Of a stretch of DNA of 13,082 bases, positions 13,052 to 13,082 are shown one piece after another; position 1 is the stretch's first letter; every line of letters begins with the position of its first letter. Origin of the DNA: Hyphomonas sp. (GTDB taxonomy: Bacteria > Pseudomonadota > Alphaproteobacteria > Caulobacterales > Hyphomonadaceae); the NCBI GenBank assembly GCA_024743015.1, contig JANSXJ010000074.1, positions 1-13,082 on the forward strand, in the 5' to 3' direction. A program made the position numbers and the translations under genes. Under the pieces are notes generated by a model, which had not been told where the DNA came from, searched no databases, and saw nothing but the letters and a program-made list of their open reading frames with translations.

Positions 13052-13074
13052 ACGTCACGGCTTGTCGTTGACGT
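13052..13074. repeat. Short inverted repeat downstream of the VOC lipoprotein gene
   Basis: ACGTCA at 13052-13057 and TGACGT at 13069-13074 are reverse complements separated by eleven bases. It lies 40 bases after the VOC stop, near the window edge. No T-run follows, so it is not a clear terminator; it might be an operator for a gene beyond the edge. The 70 bases from 13013 to 13082 hold nothing else I can support. Confidence 0.25.
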
Positions 13075-13082
13075 GCGCGTAA

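Noticed and set aside
13046..13082. Possible C-terminus of a minus-strand gene entering from the right edge
   Set aside because: Two minus-strand frames end with stops here, but under 12 codons are visible and no feature distinguishes a real gene from chance.
1..13082. Mobile elements, CRISPR arrays, toxin-antitoxin or restriction genes, tRNAs
   Set aside because: I found no transposase, integrase, repeat-spacer pattern, defence nuclease or cloverleaf-like sequence, and composition looks even across the window.

Overview
This 13.1-kb window looks like an ordinary chromosomal stretch of a marine-type alphaproteobacterium, most plausibly Hyphomonadaceae or a relative. That placement is an inference from the moderately high GC content, the glutathione-dependent enzymes, a stand-alone CHCC zinc-finger protein and an ECF sigma factor paired with a DUF6768 protein. 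It is densely packed: one partial and seventeen complete protein genes, no gap above about 165 bases, and no rRNA, tRNA, CRISPR array, insertion sequence or prophage that I can see.

Layout, left to right. (a) 1-1336, plus strand: the last codons of an unknown gene, a glyoxalase I (gloA) overlapping it by ATGA, and an alpha/beta hydrolase. (b) 4167-1333, minus strand: an Old Yellow Enzyme-type flavin oxidoreductase, a DUF3833 lipoprotein, a 64-residue two-helix membrane protein and a three-histidine-box desaturase/hydroxylase, with the last two overlapping by ATGA; this is probably a lipid-modification operon. (c) 4331-5404, plus: a cysteine-rich lipoprotein of unknown function, facing a small membrane protein (5826-5401, minus). 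(d) 5986-7226, plus: two tandem, translationally coupled HCCA-isomerase/kappa-GST-like thioredoxin-fold proteins, facing a nitroreductase (7900-7223, minus). (e) 8038-8941, plus: an ECF sigma factor and an overlapping two-helix DUF6768 protein that may be its anti-sigma partner. (f) 10555-8938, minus: a glutathione S-transferase followed by a YadG-like ABC ATPase with no permease nearby. (g) 10672-10863, plus: a CHCC zinc-finger protein, facing an exported papain-like protease with a C-terminal pYEATS-like domain (12245-10860, minus). (h) 12404-13012, plus: a VOC-fold lipoprotein lacking most glyoxalase metal ligands.

Three themes stand out. First, many enzymes handle electrophiles or redox substrates (GloA, GST, two kappa-like proteins, nitroreductase, OYE, VOC), but they sit on separate transcripts, so a shared pathway is only a guess. 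Second, cell-envelope and lipid functions recur (desaturase, DUF3833, lipoproteins, exported protease). Third, and most striking, all five convergent gene pairs end in exactly the same way: the two stop codons interlock in a 4-base overlap (TTAA, TTAA, CTAG, TTAG, CTAG). That leaves no space between the genes for conventional intrinsic terminators. I did not find a clear defence system or other obviously new multi-gene system; the interlocked stops, the protease-pYEATS fusion and the sigma/DUF6768 pair are the best leads.
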